Position numbers and translations under genes: made by a program. Under the pieces are notes generated by a model. The model saw only the letters and a list, made by a program, of their open reading frames with translations. It did no database searches and was not told the DNA's origin. DNA of 20,063 bases from Candidatus Cloacimonadota bacterium (GTDB lineage: Bacteria; Cloacimonadota; Cloacimonadia; Cloacimonadales; TCS61), in assembly GCA_030626645.1 (NCBI GenBank), contig DAOUTP010000011.1, positions 1-20,063 of the forward strand, given 5' to 3'. Shown piece by piece: positions 1-7,787 of the stretch (position 1 is its first letter; each line of letters begins with the position of its first letter).

Positions 1-288
1 ATAAGACTTAAAGCGTACGATTATCGCTTATTAGATAAATCTGTAGCAGAGATCGTCAAGAATACAAAAAACACCGGCGCTAAGATCGTTGGTCCAATTC
101 CACTGCCTACAGAAAGATCTCTTTATACGGTCTTAAAATCTCCACACGTTAATAAAAAAGCACAGGAACAATTTGAAATGTTAGTGCACAAACGATTGAT
201 CGATATAGTAAATCCTACACCACAAACTACAGGAGCATTAAAGAAATTAAATCTTCCTGCTGGTGTACATGTTGAGATCAGGACGTAA
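1..288 (+). CDS. rpsJ: 30S ribosomal protein S10 (5' end outside window)
   Basis: The open frame from base 1 to TAA at 286-288 encodes 95 residues beginning IRLKAYDYRLLD, which aligns with E. coli S10 from about residue 8. Roughly seven N-terminal residues and the start codon therefore lie before the window. S10 is a 3'-domain (head) protein of the 30S subunit and, in E. coli, also the NusE partner of NusB in antitermination. The core signature around GPIPLPTERSLYTVLKSPHVNKK is present as GPIPLPTERSLYTVL followed by SPHVNKKAQEQFE. It is the usual first gene of the S10 operon, and rplC follows after 11 bases. Identity is secure from sequence and position. Confidence 0.96.
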   Translation: MRLKAYDYRLLDKSVAEIVKNTKNTGAKIVGPIPLPTERSLYTVLKSPHVNKKAQEQFEMLVHKRLIDIVNPTPQTTGALKKLNLPAGVHVEIRT

Positions 289-299
289 AGGAGTTTGAG

Positions 300-923
300 A
301 TGATAGGGTTAATTGGAAAAAAAATCGGGATGACCCAAATTTTTGACGAGAAAGGAAATGTAATTCCTGTAACCGTTATTAAGGCTGGACCATGTCGTGT
401 TATTCATCGTAAAAACAAAGAAAAACATGGATATGATTCAGTGCAGTTGGGATTTGAAGAAGTAGATGAGAAGAAAGTAAGTAAGCCGATGTTAGGGCAT
501 TTTAAAAAACATAACAGTCCTCCATACAGATATCTTAAAGAATTTCGTCTGAAGTTGTATAAAGATATTAATGAAGGTGAAGTTTTTGATGTAAGTATGT
601 TTGAAGAGCATGAACTTCTAAAAGTTACAGGGACTTCAAAAGGTAAAGGATTTCAAGGCGTTATGAAGCGTCATAACTTCCACGGATTTAAGGCAACACA
701 CGGTGTTCATGAATCTTATAGAGGACCTGGCTCAATCGGACAATGCGCAACTCCAGCAAGAGTATTCAAAGGGAAAAAACTTCCCGGGCATCAAGGCGTA
801 GATAAAGTTTCAGTTCTTAATCTGCAAGTTGTTAAGGTTGACGTTGAAAAAAATCTGGTTATGGTTAAGGGTGCTGTTCCCGGACATAGAAATTCAATTG
901 TCCGCCTTAGAAAAGAACTGTGA
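300..923 (+). CDS. rplC: 50S ribosomal protein L3
   Basis: The 207-residue product matches the usual bacterial L3 length (about 205-215). It starts MIGLIGKKIGMTQIF and carries the family signature in the second half (TGTSKGKGFQGVMKRH, then GPGSIGQCATPARVFKGKK and LPGHQG). L3 binds domain VI of 23S rRNA early in 50S assembly, and its long loop reaches toward the peptidyl transferase centre. The AAAGGAG before the ATG overlaps the rpsJ stop region, giving good spacing. It sits between rpsJ and rplD as in the classical S10 operon. Nothing is unusual in composition or length. Confidence 0.98.
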   Translation: MIGLIGKKIGMTQIFDEKGNVIPVTVIKAGPCRVIHRKNKEKHGYDSVQLGFEEVDEKKVSKPMLGHFKKHNSPPYRYLKEFRLKLYKDINEGEVFDVSMFEEHELLKVTGTSKGKGFQGVMKRHNFHGFKATHGVHESYRGPGSIGQCATPARVFKGKKLPGHQGVDKVSVLNLQVVKVDVEKNLVMVKGAVPGHRNSIVRLRKEL

Positions 924-936
924 TTGGGAGAAATAA

Positions 937-1572
937 ATGTTAAAAATAAATAAATATTCAATGAAAGGTGAAGAGACAGGAACAAAAACACTTCCTAAAT
1001 CCCTTTTTGCCGTAGAATCAAAAAATCCCAAAGCTTTAATATATGAAGTTATTAAGACTTATCTCGGTAATCAAAGAAAGGGAAATTCTTCTACACAAAC
1101 CCGTGCTGAAGCAAACGGTAGCGGCAGGAAATTATTTAAACAAAAAGGGACTGGTAATGCAAGACCTGGTAATTTAAGAACTCCACTTCGTGTTGGTGGT
1201 GGTGTTGCTTTTGGTCCTAAACCTAAAGACTGGTATAAGAAAATTCCAAAGAAAAAGAAAAGACTAGCACTAAAACTTGCTCTTACAGAAAGAGCTAATG
1301 AAAAACAGGTCATATTAATTGATTCACTTGATTTCAACAAACCAGATACAAAAGCTGCCAAAGATTTACTTGCAAAGATAGCTCCGGAAAGAAGCAAAAA
1401 ACTTATTCTTATTGATGGAAGTGATCTAAATGTTATCAAATCTTTTTCTAATATTCCTTATGTTACTATGGATAGAGCGGATTGTGTTTATCCATATGAA
1501 GTACTTCACTGCAATTGTCTTATTCTTACCGAAGCGGCATTGAATAAAATGAAGGAGGTATTTGCAAAATGA
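937..1572 (+). CDS. rplD: 50S ribosomal protein L4
   Basis: The 211-residue protein has the central L4 extended-loop motif (KLFKQKGTGNARPGNLRTP, then GGGVAFGPKPKDW) that lines the peptide exit tunnel constriction with L22. In E. coli L4 is also the autogenous regulator of the S10 operon through the rpsJ leader, but that leader lies outside this window, so regulation cannot be judged here. The start ATG follows GGGAG at suitable spacing. The stop codon overlaps the rplW start as ATGA, so translational coupling to L23 is likely. The N-terminal 40 residues are less conserved, as is common for this family. Confidence 0.98.
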   Translation: MLKINKYSMKGEETGTKTLPKSLFAVESKNPKALIYEVIKTYLGNQRKGNSSTQTRAEANGSGRKLFKQKGTGNARPGNLRTPLRVGGGVAFGPKPKDWYKKIPKKKKRLALKLALTERANEKQVILIDSLDFNKPDTKAAKDLLAKIAPERSKKLILIDGSDLNVIKSFSNIPYVTMDRADCVYPYEVLHCNCLILTEAALNKMKEVFAK

Positions 1573-1856
1573 AACAAGCAAGAGAAATAGTTATTGCCCC
1601 AATGATAACAGAAAAAACTTCTTCAGTTCAAAACGCTACAAACAGTTATACCTTTAGGGTAAGTGTTAATGCAAATAAGATTGAGATCGCTAAAGCAATT
1701 GAAAACATTTTCAAAGTGGACGTGATCAGGGTAAATACAATTTGTCAACGCGGTAAAGTTAAACGAATGGGAAGATATACCGGAAAACGTGCCGATTGGA
1801 AAAAGGCTATAGTTAAACTTAAAGAAGGTGATTCAATAGCCGAATTTGAGGCTTAG
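1569..1856 (+). CDS. rplW: 50S ribosomal protein L23
   Basis: The 95-residue protein has the L23 pattern: an N-terminal APMITEKTS motif, then FRVSVNANKIEIAKAIENIF, and a GRYTGKRADWKKAIVKL end. L23 sits at the tunnel exit of the 50S subunit and is the docking site for trigger factor and SRP. It overlaps the end of rplD by four bases (ATGA). Its ribosome-binding site GAAGGAGG lies inside the rplD coding sequence. Length is normal. The C-terminus is the short eubacterial form. Confidence 0.98.
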   Translation: MKQAREIVIAPMITEKTSSVQNATNSYTFRVSVNANKIEIAKAIENIFKVDVIRVNTICQRGKVKRMGRYTGKRADWKKAIVKLKEGDSIAEFEA

Positions 1857-1867
1857 GGAGATTTAGA

Positions 1868-2698
1868 ATGGGAATTAAAAAATATAGACCAATTACTCCA
1901 ACGATGAGATTCAAAACCGGTTTTACGTTCGAAGAGATCACAAAAATAAAACCGGAAAAATCTCTGATCAGACCTCTTCCACAAAAAGCTGGAAGAAATC
2001 ATCATGGTCGAATTACATGCCGACATCGTGGTGGTGGTCATAAAAAACATTATAGAATCATTGATTTCAAAAGAAACAAATATGAAATTCCTGCAAAAGT
2101 TGCAGCCATCGAATACGATCCTAATAGAAGCGCCAGAATCGCTTTACTTTTTTATGTTGATGGAGAGAAAAGATACATTCTCGCTCCATTAGGTATCGAA
2201 GTTGGAGATCAAATAATTTCAGGACCTAATGCTCCGATCAAAGTTGGAAATGCTTTGCCGCTTGATAGAATCCCACTTGGAACAACTATTCATAATGTTG
2301 AGTTCAAGCAGGGTAAAGGTGGTCAAATTGCTAGAAGTGCAGGATCATATGCACAAGTAGTGGCTAAAGAAGGCGGGTATGTTCACGTGAAAATGCCATC
2401 AAATGATATTCATCTAATAAGAAGAGAATGCTACGCTACTATTGGTCAGGTTGGAAACACAGAACATGATTCAATTGTTATAGGTAAAGCAGGACGTAAT
2501 CGCTGGAAAGGTATTCGCCCGACAGTTCGTGGTGTTGCTATGAATCCAGTCGACCATCCAATGGGTGGTGGTGAAGCGAAAACATCAGGTGGTGGGCATC
2601 CTGTGTCTCCATGGGGTGTATTGGCCAAAGGTGGTCATACTCGTAAGAAACGTAAGTACTCTGATAAGTATATTATTAAATCTAAAAAGAAACGATAA
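1868..2698 (+). CDS. rplB: 50S ribosomal protein L2
   Basis: The 276-residue product has the typical L2 length and order. An OB-like RNA-binding domain (about residues 60-130) contains GRNHHGRITCRHRGGGHK, and an SH3-like domain ends in the signature MNPVDHPMGGGE, where His230 corresponds to E. coli His229, implicated in peptidyl transferase function. The second His of the E. coli VDHPHGG motif is Met here, a variant I recall from Bacteroidetes and relatives. L2 bridges the subunits and binds domain IV of 23S rRNA. The start is preceded by AGGGAG. It is tightly packed between rplW and rpsS. Confidence 0.98.
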   Translation: MGIKKYRPITPTMRFKTGFTFEEITKIKPEKSLIRPLPQKAGRNHHGRITCRHRGGGHKKHYRIIDFKRNKYEIPAKVAAIEYDPNRSARIALLFYVDGEKRYILAPLGIEVGDQIISGPNAPIKVGNALPLDRIPLGTTIHNVEFKQGKGGQIARSAGSYAQVVAKEGGYVHVKMPSNDIHLIRRECYATIGQVGNTEHDSIVIGKAGRNRWKGIRPTVRGVAMNPVDHPMGGGEAKTSGGGHPVSPWGVLAKGGHTRKKRKYSDKYIIKSKKKR

Positions 2699-2710
2699 GA
2701 AGGAAGAATT

Positions 2711-2974
2711 ATGTCTCGATCGATTAAAAAAGGACCTTTTGTAGATAAACATCTCGAGAAGAAAGTAGATGTATTAAATGAATCAGGTAAAAAGGAAGTT
2801 ATTAAAACCTGGTCTAGAAGATCAACCGTTTTACCAAAATTTATAGAGCACACATTTGCAGTCCATAATGGTCGTAAATTTATACCCGTGTATGTAACAG
2901 AAAATATGGTTGGACACAAATTAGGGGAATTTGCTCCCACCCGTATATATCGTGGTCATAAAACAAGAAGTTAA
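2711..2974 (+). CDS. rpsS: 30S ribosomal protein S19
   Basis: The 87-residue protein begins MSRSIKKGPFVD and holds the classic motifs TWSRRSTVLPKFI, TFAVHNGRKFIPVYV and MVGHKLGEFAPTRIYRGH. S19 lies in the head of the 30S subunit near the A-site tRNA and forms intersubunit bridges with 5S rRNA/L5 regions, partnering S13. GAAGGAAG precedes the ATG. Length and sequence are ordinary. It lies between rplB and rplV as expected. Confidence 0.98.
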   Translation: MSRSIKKGPFVDKHLEKKVDVLNESGKKEVIKTWSRRSTVLPKFIEHTFAVHNGRKFIPVYVTENMVGHKLGEFAPTRIYRGHKTRS

Positions 2975-2987
2975 GATTAAAGAAAAA

Positions 2988-2992
2988 GGGAG
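2988..2992 (+). promoter_or_regulatory. Ribosome-binding site deciding the rplV start
   Basis: GGGAG directly touches the first possible ATG (2993), leaving no spacer, while it lies nine bases before the in-frame ATG at 3002. The second ATG is therefore the more likely start of L22. This is an inference from spacing only. Confidence 0.6.
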
Positions 2993-3001
2993 ATGATAGT
3001 A

Positions 3002-3367
3002 ATGGAAGCAACAGCCAGAGTTAGGAACTTAAGAGGTTCGGCCAGAAAGGCGAGATTGATCCTTGATCTCATCCGCGGCAAAACTGTACCCGAAGCTCAA
3101 AAAATACTGCTATTCTCGAAGAAAAGCGTGGCGGCTGATGTTGGCAAACTTCTTAATTCTGCAATTGCAAACGCAACAATGAAAGAAGGAAAGGTTGAAA
3201 TTGATAACATGTTCGTCAGCGAAGTTTTTGCCGATGATGGTCCTATTATGAAAAGAATGAGACCTCGTGCTCAAGGTAGAGCACCTGTTATTAGAAGAAG
3301 AACTTGTCACATCACACTGCAAATTTTGGATAAAGAAGAGGAGGCTACCCTTGGGACAAAAAGTTAA
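3002..3367 (+). CDS. rplV: 50S ribosomal protein L22
   Basis: From the ATG at 3002 the product is 121 residues, starting MEATARVRNLRGSARKARL. An in-frame ATG at 2993 would add MIV, but its Shine-Dalgarno sequence would touch the start codon. The C-terminal beta-hairpin that reaches into the exit tunnel is recognisable by MKRMRPRAQGRA before the final VIRRRTCHITLQILDKEE. L22 contacts all six domains of 23S rRNA and, with L4, forms the tunnel constriction. The tail overlaps the start of rpsC by 17 bases and contains the rpsC ribosome-binding site. Length is slightly above the usual 110-115. Confidence 0.97.
   Translation: MEATARVRNLRGSARKARLILDLIRGKTVPEAQKILLFSKKSVAADVGKLLNSAIANATMKEGKVEIDNMFVSEVFADDGPIMKRMRPRAQGRAPVIRRRTCHITLQILDKEEEATLGTKS
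3338..3344 (+). promoter_or_regulatory. Ribosome-binding site for rpsC (TTG start)
   Basis: GAGGAGG lies inside the end of rplV, six bases before the TTG at 3351. With the conserved MGQKVNP N-terminus that follows, it fixes the true rpsC start well downstream of the first ATG in the frame. Confidence 0.85.
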
Positions 3368-3998
3368 TCCAATTAGTTACCGAATTGGCGTAAACAAAAA
3401 CTATGATTCAATATGGTTTGCATCAGGCGAGGATTATATTAATAAATTTCATGAAGACCTTAAGATCAAGAAATACATTAATAACCGACTTAAGGATGCA
3501 ATGATCTCTAAGATCATTATCCAAAGAAAAACAAAATCAGTTACGATTGATATTCATACTGCAAGACCTGGACAGGTCATTGGTCGTAAAGGTTCAGAAA
3601 TCGAGAATTTGCGTAATGAACTAACAGTTCTTGTTAATAAAAACAAAAAGAATGAATTAAACGTGTTTGTAAATGTTCAAGAGATCAAAGATCTATGGAC
3701 AGATGCAAAACTTGTAGGAAAAGAAATTGGCTCTCAGCTTCAAAGAAGAATCTCTTTCCGAAGAGCCATGAAATTTGCGATCCGTAATGCAATGAGAAGT
3801 GGCGTTGAAGGAATTAAGGTTCAATGCGCAGGTCGTTTAGGCGGAGCTGAAATGGCACGTACCGAAAGATATCATGAAGGAAGAACACCGCTTCATACTT
3901 TAAGAGCTGATATTGATTATGCTCTTACCGAAGTTAACACAACATACGGTATTATCGGCATAAAAATTTGGATCTACAAAGGCGATATTCTTAATTAA
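3351..3998 (+). CDS. rpsC: 30S ribosomal protein S3 (TTG start)
   Basis: Starting at TTG 3351 the protein is 215 residues and begins MGQKVNPISYRIGV, the invariant S3 N-terminus. The longer reading from ATG 3267 would add 28 residues read out of frame through rplV and is rejected. A KH type-2 domain carries the GRKG loop at residues 78-81. The C-terminal domain has GRLGGAEMARTERYHEGRTPLHTLRADIDY. S3 forms the mRNA entry channel; the basic stretch at residues 131-138 includes the positions linked to mRNA helicase activity in E. coli. It overlaps rplV by 17 bases. Confidence 0.97.
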   Translation: MGQKVNPISYRIGVNKNYDSIWFASGEDYINKFHEDLKIKKYINNRLKDAMISKIIIQRKTKSVTIDIHTARPGQVIGRKGSEIENLRNELTVLVNKNKKNELNVFVNVQEIKDLWTDAKLVGKEIGSQLQRRISFRRAMKFAIRNAMRSGVEGIKVQCAGRLGGAEMARTERYHEGRTPLHTLRADIDYALTEVNTTYGIIGIKIWIYKGDILN

Positions 3999-4014
3999 TT
4001 CAGGAGATTGATAA

Positions 4015-4431
4015 ATGTTAGCACCAAAAAAAGTTAAATATAGAAAAATGCAGAAAGGACGAACCAGAGGATTGGCTCATCGGGGAAGTACACTTAATTT
4101 TGGAGATTTCGGATTATACTCCATTGCACCAGGCTGGCTCTCAAGTCGTCAAATTGAAGCTGCACGTATAACGATAACACGTAAAATGAAAAGAACCGGA
4201 AAATTATGGATCCGAATATTCCCGGATAAACCGATTACTGCAAAACCTGCTGAAACTCGTATGGGTAAAGGTAAAGGATCTCCAGAATATTGGGTAGCAG
4301 TTGTTAAGCCCGGTAGAATATTATTTGAATTTGAGGGTGTTGATTTGGAAACCGCAAAAGAGATCAACCGTCTGGTTGGATACAAACTTCCTGTGAAAAT
4401 CAAATTAGATATTAGAGAGGGAGTTGAATAA
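4015..4431 (+). CDS. rplP: 50S ribosomal protein L16
   Basis: The 138-residue product starts MLAPKKVKYRKMQKGRTRG and includes the conserved PAETRMGKGKGSPEYWVAVV segment; the Arg of TRMGKGKG is the position hydroxylated in E. coli L16. L16 binds near the A-site/CCA region of 23S rRNA and 5S rRNA and joins late in 50S assembly. GGAG precedes the ATG. The stop codon shares its last base with the rpmC start (TAATG), so translation is probably coupled. Length is normal (136-145). Confidence 0.98.
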   Translation: MLAPKKVKYRKMQKGRTRGLAHRGSTLNFGDFGLYSIAPGWLSSRQIEAARITITRKMKRTGKLWIRIFPDKPITAKPAETRMGKGKGSPEYWVAVVKPGRILFEFEGVDLETAKEINRLVGYKLPVKIKLDIREGVE

Positions 4432-4625
4432 TGAAAATTACAGAATTGCGTGAATTGACTAATGATGAAATAACACTAAAACTTCATGATAGGCAGGAAG
4501 AGTTGTTTAATTTAAGATTTCAAAAATCAATGAACCGCCTGGAGAATGCAAACAAGATAAAAGATGTTAAGAAAGACGTTGCTCGCATGAAAACTCTTTT
4601 AAAAGAAAGGGAATTAAGAGGTTAA
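4431..4625 (+). CDS. rpmC: 50S ribosomal protein L29
   Basis: The 64-residue, two-helix protein has the family motif ELFNLRFQ near residue 25 and a Lys/Arg-rich second helix. L29 sits beside L23 at the tunnel exit. It overlaps rplP by one base and is followed one base later by rpsQ, so all three are probably translated in a coupled way. Length is standard (60-70). Confidence 0.97.
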   Translation: MKITELRELTNDEITLKLHDRQEELFNLRFQKSMNRLENANKIKDVKKDVARMKTLLKERELRG

Positions 4626-4626
4626 A

Positions 4627-4875
4627 ATGGCTAGAAAATTAACCAAGACAGGCACTGTCGTTAGTGACAAAATGGATAAAACAATAGTAGTGAAAGTTGA
4701 ACGTCAGTTCAAGCACCCACTGTATAAGAAAATTGTTAGAACACATAAAAAATTTAAAGCTCATGACGAAAAGAATGAATGTGGTATCGGAGATGTTGTT
4801 CTTATTGAAGAAAGCAATCCGATAAGTCGTCATAAAAGATGGTCATTGAGCAAAATAATTACGAAAAGTAAATAA
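4627..4875 (+). CDS. rpsQ: 30S ribosomal protein S17
   Basis: The 82-residue OB-fold protein has the S17 motifs GTVVSDKMDKTIVVKVER, HPLYKKIVRTHKKFKAHDE and GDVVLIEESNPISRHKRW. It is a primary 16S rRNA binder in the 5' domain. The start follows AAGAGG in the end of rpmC. It is the last gene of the classical S10 operon, yet rplN follows after only ten bases without a terminator, so S10 and spc sections appear co-transcribed. Confidence 0.98.
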   Translation: MARKLTKTGTVVSDKMDKTIVVKVERQFKHPLYKKIVRTHKKFKAHDEKNECGIGDVVLIEESNPISRHKRWSLSKIITKSK

Positions 4876-4885
4876 GGAGTCTGAA

Positions 4886-5254
4886 ATGATTCAAGCTCAG
4901 ACAAGATTAATTATAGCAGATAATTCTGGGGCAAAAAAGGCTGAATGCATCAAAGTTCTTGGCGGATCAAAAAGAAGATATGCCAGTCTTGGAGATGTTA
5001 TTGTTGTTGCAATTAAGTCAGCAACGCCAAATGGCAAGATCAGAAAAGGTGCGGTAGAAAGAGCTGTGATCGTGCGTACTCACAAAGAAGTTAGCAGACC
5101 TGATGGAACATATATTCGTTTCCAGGATAATGCAGCCGTTATCATTGATGAGAGATTAGAACCGGTTGCAACTCGTATCTTTGGACCTGTAGCACGTGAA
5201 TTGAGAGAACATGGATTTATGAAAATCATCTCTCTGGCACCGGAAGTTCTTTAG
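4886..5254 (+). CDS. rplN: 50S ribosomal protein L14
   Basis: The protein is exactly 122 residues, the usual length, and begins MIQAQTRLIIADNSGAKKAECI. Further signatures are GDVIVVAIKSATP, GAVERAVIVRT and the C-terminal RIFGPVARELREHGFMKI. L14 lies at the subunit interface, forms bridges with 16S rRNA helix 14, and is the binding site of the silencing factor RsfS. AAGGAG precedes the ATG. It opens the spc part of the cluster. Confidence 0.98.
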   Translation: MIQAQTRLIIADNSGAKKAECIKVLGGSKRRYASLGDVIVVAIKSATPNGKIRKGAVERAVIVRTHKEVSRPDGTYIRFQDNAAVIIDERLEPVATRIFGPVARELREHGFMKIISLAPEVL

Positions 5255-5262
5255 AGGTAACT

Positions 5263-5607
5263 ATGTTTAAGAATAATAGAAAAAAACAAAGTGCAAAAAA
5301 AATGAGAATCAAAAAAGGTGATAATGTTGTAGTTATTGCTGGGAAATACAAAGGGGTTAAGGGTAGAGTTCTTAAAGCAATACCAAAAGAAAACAGGGTA
5401 ATTGTTGAAAAAGTTAACTTTATCAAAAAACACACCCGACCTAACCAACAGAACCAACAGGGCGGGATCGTAGAAAAAGAAGCTCCTATTCATGTTTCAA
5501 ATGTGAAATTGTATAATGATAAGATCAATGATGTAACTCGTGCTGTATTTAAAGAGCATGGAGACTCCAGAACTCGTGTTTGTAAAAAAACCGGTGATGA
5601 GATCTAA
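5263..5607 (+). CDS. rplX: 50S ribosomal protein L24
   Basis: The 114-residue protein has a KOW motif (KKGDNVVVIAGKYKGVKGRV, about residues 20-39) and the following KVNFIKKHTRPNQQNQQGG and HVSNVKLY blocks. The first ~18 residues are a very basic extension. L24 is one of the two assembly initiators of the 50S subunit and lies near the tunnel exit. GAGG precedes the ATG eight bases after rplN. It is slightly longer than the E. coli protein (104) at both ends. Confidence 0.97.
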   Translation: MFKNNRKKQSAKKMRIKKGDNVVVIAGKYKGVKGRVLKAIPKENRVIVEKVNFIKKHTRPNQQNQQGGIVEKEAPIHVSNVKLYNDKINDVTRAVFKEHGDSRTRVCKKTGDEI

Positions 5608-5612
5608 AGGAG
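5607..5612 (+). promoter_or_regulatory. Ribosome-binding site deciding the rplE start
   Basis: AAGGAG touches the first ATG (5613) without a spacer but lies six bases before the in-frame ATG at 5619. The second start also aligns exactly with the E. coli L5 N-terminus. Confidence 0.7.
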
Positions 5613-5618
5613 ATGGGG

Positions 5619-6161
5619 ATGAATAGATTACAAGAAAAATACAATAAAGAAGTAATTCCTTCTCTAATGAAACATTTTGGATTTGAGAATGTGCATTGTG
5701 TTCCAAGACTGGAGAAAGTATCTGTTAATATTGGAGTTGGTGAAGCTACACAAAATAAAGCGTTATTAGATAATGCTGTAAAAGAACTAACGATTATTAC
5801 AGGTAGGAAACCGATCATAACAAAGGCAAAAAAATCTATCTCTAATTTTAAATTAAGAGAAGGAATGCCAATTGGATGTAAAGTAACTCTTCGTGGTGAA
5901 GTCATGTATGAATTTATTGATAGACTTATCTCGATAGTTATCCCAAGAGTCAGAGACTTTAGGGGCACATCAACAAAATCTTTTGATGGACGCGGAAACT
6001 TTTCTTTAGGAATTAAAGAGCAAACTGTTTTCCCTGAAATTGAATATGATAAGATCGATGCCGTTAGAGGTTTAGATATAACAATAGTAACTACTGCCGA
6101 TAATGATGAAGAAGGAAGAGAACTTCTTCGTTTCCTTGGCATGCCGTTCAAGAAAAATTAG
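5619..6161 (+). CDS. rplE: 50S ribosomal protein L5
   Basis: From ATG 5619 the product is 180 residues and begins MNRLQEKYNKEVIPSLM, matching the family N-terminus (E. coli L5 is 179). Conserved parts include the KVSVNIGVGEA segment, TGRKPIITKAKKSISNFKLREG and the C-terminal IDAVRGLDITIVTTADNDEEGRELL. L5 binds 5S rRNA together with L18 and contacts the P-site tRNA elbow. A start at 5613 would add two residues but lacks spacing to the Shine-Dalgarno sequence. The gene follows rplX closely. Confidence 0.97.
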   Translation: MNRLQEKYNKEVIPSLMKHFGFENVHCVPRLEKVSVNIGVGEATQNKALLDNAVKELTIITGRKPIITKAKKSISNFKLREGMPIGCKVTLRGEVMYEFIDRLISIVIPRVRDFRGTSTKSFDGRGNFSLGIKEQTVFPEIEYDKIDAVRGLDITIVTTADNDEEGRELLRFLGMPFKKN

Positions 6162-6173
6162 GAAGAGGTAATT

Positions 6174-6359
6174 TTGGCTAAGAAATCATGGGTCGTAAAA
6201 CAGAAAAGAACTCCAAAGTATTCAGTAAGGAAATATTCTCGTTGTAAAATATGCGGTCGTTCCAGAGCCTACATGAGAGATTTTGGAGTATGCCGTCTTT
6301 GCTTTAGGAAATTGGCTTCTGAAGGTCAAATACCTGGAGTTAAAAAAGCTAGTTGGTAA
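6174..6359 (+). CDS. rpsZ: 30S ribosomal protein S14, zinc-binding type (TTG start)
   Basis: The 61-residue protein is the short, zinc-binding S14. Cys24, Cys27, Cys40 and Cys43 form the CxxC-x12-CxxC site, followed by FRKLASEGQIPGVKKASW, the standard C-terminus. The start is TTG at 6174, preceded by GGAAGAGG, and gives MAKKSWVVKQ. S14 sits in the 30S head. The zinc form implies the cell relies on Zn2+ here; many bacteria keep a zinc-free paralogue elsewhere for Zn starvation, which cannot be checked in this window. Confidence 0.97.
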   Translation: MAKKSWVVKQKRTPKYSVRKYSRCKICGRSRAYMRDFGVCRLCFRKLASEGQIPGVKKASW

Positions 6360-6387
6360 TAAAATATTAAGAGATTAAGGAGAAAAA

Positions 6388-6801
6388 ATGAGTTGTACAG
6401 ATCCGATCGCTGATGCTATTACTATGATAAGGAACGCATATCGGGCGGACCATAAAACGGTTATCGTTAATTATAGTAATGTAAACGAAGCGCTTGTAAA
6501 AATTCTCTCTAATGAGAATTATGTTAATAGCTATGAACTTCTCGAAAGAGAACCGGAAAAGAAAATTTATAGAAAGAAGATCTTTATTAACCTTCGCTAT
6601 ACAAACCAGGGCGAAGCTGTTATGAAGGGTATCGTTAGAATTAGTAAACCAGGACTTAGGGTTTACGTTAATTCTAAGAATATTCCTTCAGTTTATAATA
6701 ACACAGGCTGTGCTATTATTTCTACTAATAAAGGTGTAATTACAGATAGAGATGCTCGCGAGATGAAAGTCGGCGGTGAGTATATCTGTAAAGTATGGTA
6801 A
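6388..6801 (+). CDS. rpsH: 30S ribosomal protein S8
   Basis: The 137-residue protein starts MSCTDPIADAITMIRNAYRA and ends with the S8 signature GCAIISTNKGVITDRDAREMKVGGEYICKVW, read as GCAIISTNKGVITDRDA plus VGGEYICKVW. S8 is a central-domain 16S rRNA binder; in E. coli it represses the spc operon by binding the rplE region, but I did not find a convincing mimic here by eye. AAGGAG precedes the ATG after a 28-base gap. It is a few residues longer than E. coli S8 (130). Confidence 0.98.
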   Translation: MSCTDPIADAITMIRNAYRADHKTVIVNYSNVNEALVKILSNENYVNSYELLEREPEKKIYRKKIFINLRYTNQGEAVMKGIVRISKPGLRVYVNSKNIPSVYNNTGCAIISTNKGVITDRDAREMKVGGEYICKVW

Positions 6802-6813
6802 AGGGAGAATATT

Positions 6814-7392
6814 ATGTCTAGAATTGGAAAAACTCCTGTACCGGTACCGGAAGGTATAAAGGTAGAAATTAAGAATAATATAATTACTCTTTCTTCCAAT
6901 AATGGTGAACTCACTTATAACTTTCAAGATGGGATCACAATTAAACAAGAAGGAAATGAATTAATTTTTGAAAGAAGAGATGATTCTAAAGTACAGAAAT
7001 CTTTCCACGGACTCACCAGATCATTAGTTAATAATATGATCATTGGTCTTTCAGAAGGTTATTCTAAAGAATTACAGATTATTGGAACCGGGTATTCAGC
7101 AGAAGTATTAGGACCATGGCTGAAGCTCAGTGTAGGCTTTTCTCATGAGATCTTCTTACAGATACCTGAGAACCTTAAAGTGGAAGCTGAGTTAGTTCCA
7201 AGAAGAGAGCAAGGTGCTCTAGGAGTTCAAGCTAATATCAAAGTTAGTGGAATCCATAAAGAAGATATAGGTAAATTTGCTGCAGAAGTTAGAAAATGTA
7301 GACCTCCTTTGAACTATGCTACAGGTAAAGGTATACGTTACAAAGGTGAATATGTGCGAATTAAACCTGGCAAAACTGCTGCAACAGTGTAG
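6814..7392 (+). CDS. rplF: 50S ribosomal protein L6
   Basis: The 192-residue protein has the duplicated L6 fold: it starts MSRIGKTPVPVPEGIKVEI and the second domain holds GTGYSAEVLGPWLKLSVGFSH and the final ATGKGIRYKGEYVRIKPGK. It is about 12-15 residues longer than E. coli L6 (177). The extra residues fall in the second domain around ELVPRREQGALGVQANI. L6 sits near the sarcin-ricin loop and the factor-binding site. AGGGAG precedes the ATG. Confidence 0.97.
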   Translation: MSRIGKTPVPVPEGIKVEIKNNIITLSSNNGELTYNFQDGITIKQEGNELIFERRDDSKVQKSFHGLTRSLVNNMIIGLSEGYSKELQIIGTGYSAEVLGPWLKLSVGFSHEIFLQIPENLKVEAELVPRREQGALGVQANIKVSGIHKEDIGKFAAEVRKCRPPLNYATGKGIRYKGEYVRIKPGKTAATV

Positions 7393-7401
7393 GAGGTAAA
7401 C

Positions 7402-7779
7402 ATGATAAATAAGAAATCAGTTTCCTATAAAAGATATATTGCTCGTGCTAAAAGAAAACGATCAATAAGAAGTAAGATCTTTGGAACTCCTGAAATGCCG
7501 CGTCTGGCAGTTTTCAGAAGTTTAAAGAATATAAGCGCTCAGATCATTGATGATACTACAGGTACAACATTAATATCATTCTCTACTATTGCAAAAGATC
7601 TGAAAATTGATAGAACTAAAAAGAAAACAGAACAAAGCTTTGAAGTCGGACAAAAACTTGCTGAGATCGCTCTAAAAAAAGGGATCAAAAAAGTTTGTTT
7701 CGATAGAGCGGGATATTTATTCCATGGTAGAGTGAAAGCTCTTGCCGCAGGCGCTCGTAAAGCTGGTTTGGAATTTTAG
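7402..7779 (+). CDS. rplR: 50S ribosomal protein L18
   Basis: The 125-residue protein has the L18 layout: a basic N-terminus, then PRLAVFRSLKNISAQIIDD and the conserved end YLFHGRVKALAAGARKAGLEF. L18 binds 5S rRNA with L5 and L25 in the central protuberance. AGGAGG sits ahead of the ATG, nine bases after rplF. The length is a little above the usual 117-122, owing to the N-terminal extension before the conserved core. Confidence 0.97.
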   Translation: MINKKSVSYKRYIARAKRKRSIRSKIFGTPEMPRLAVFRSLKNISAQIIDDTTGTTLISFSTIAKDLKIDRTKKKTEQSFEVGQKLAEIALKKGIKKVCFDRAGYLFHGRVKALAAGARKAGLEF

Positions 7780-7787
7780 GAGGAATT

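Noticed and set aside
3267..3350. Upstream ATG for rpsC, adding 28 residues
   Set aside because: The added part is an out-of-frame reading of rplV; TTG 3351 has a strong Shine-Dalgarno and gives the conserved MGQKVNP start.
5549..6151. 200-residue minus-strand open frame opposite rplX/rplE
   Set aside because: It overlaps two certain ribosomal genes along its whole length, and shows no recognisable domain or ribosome-binding site.
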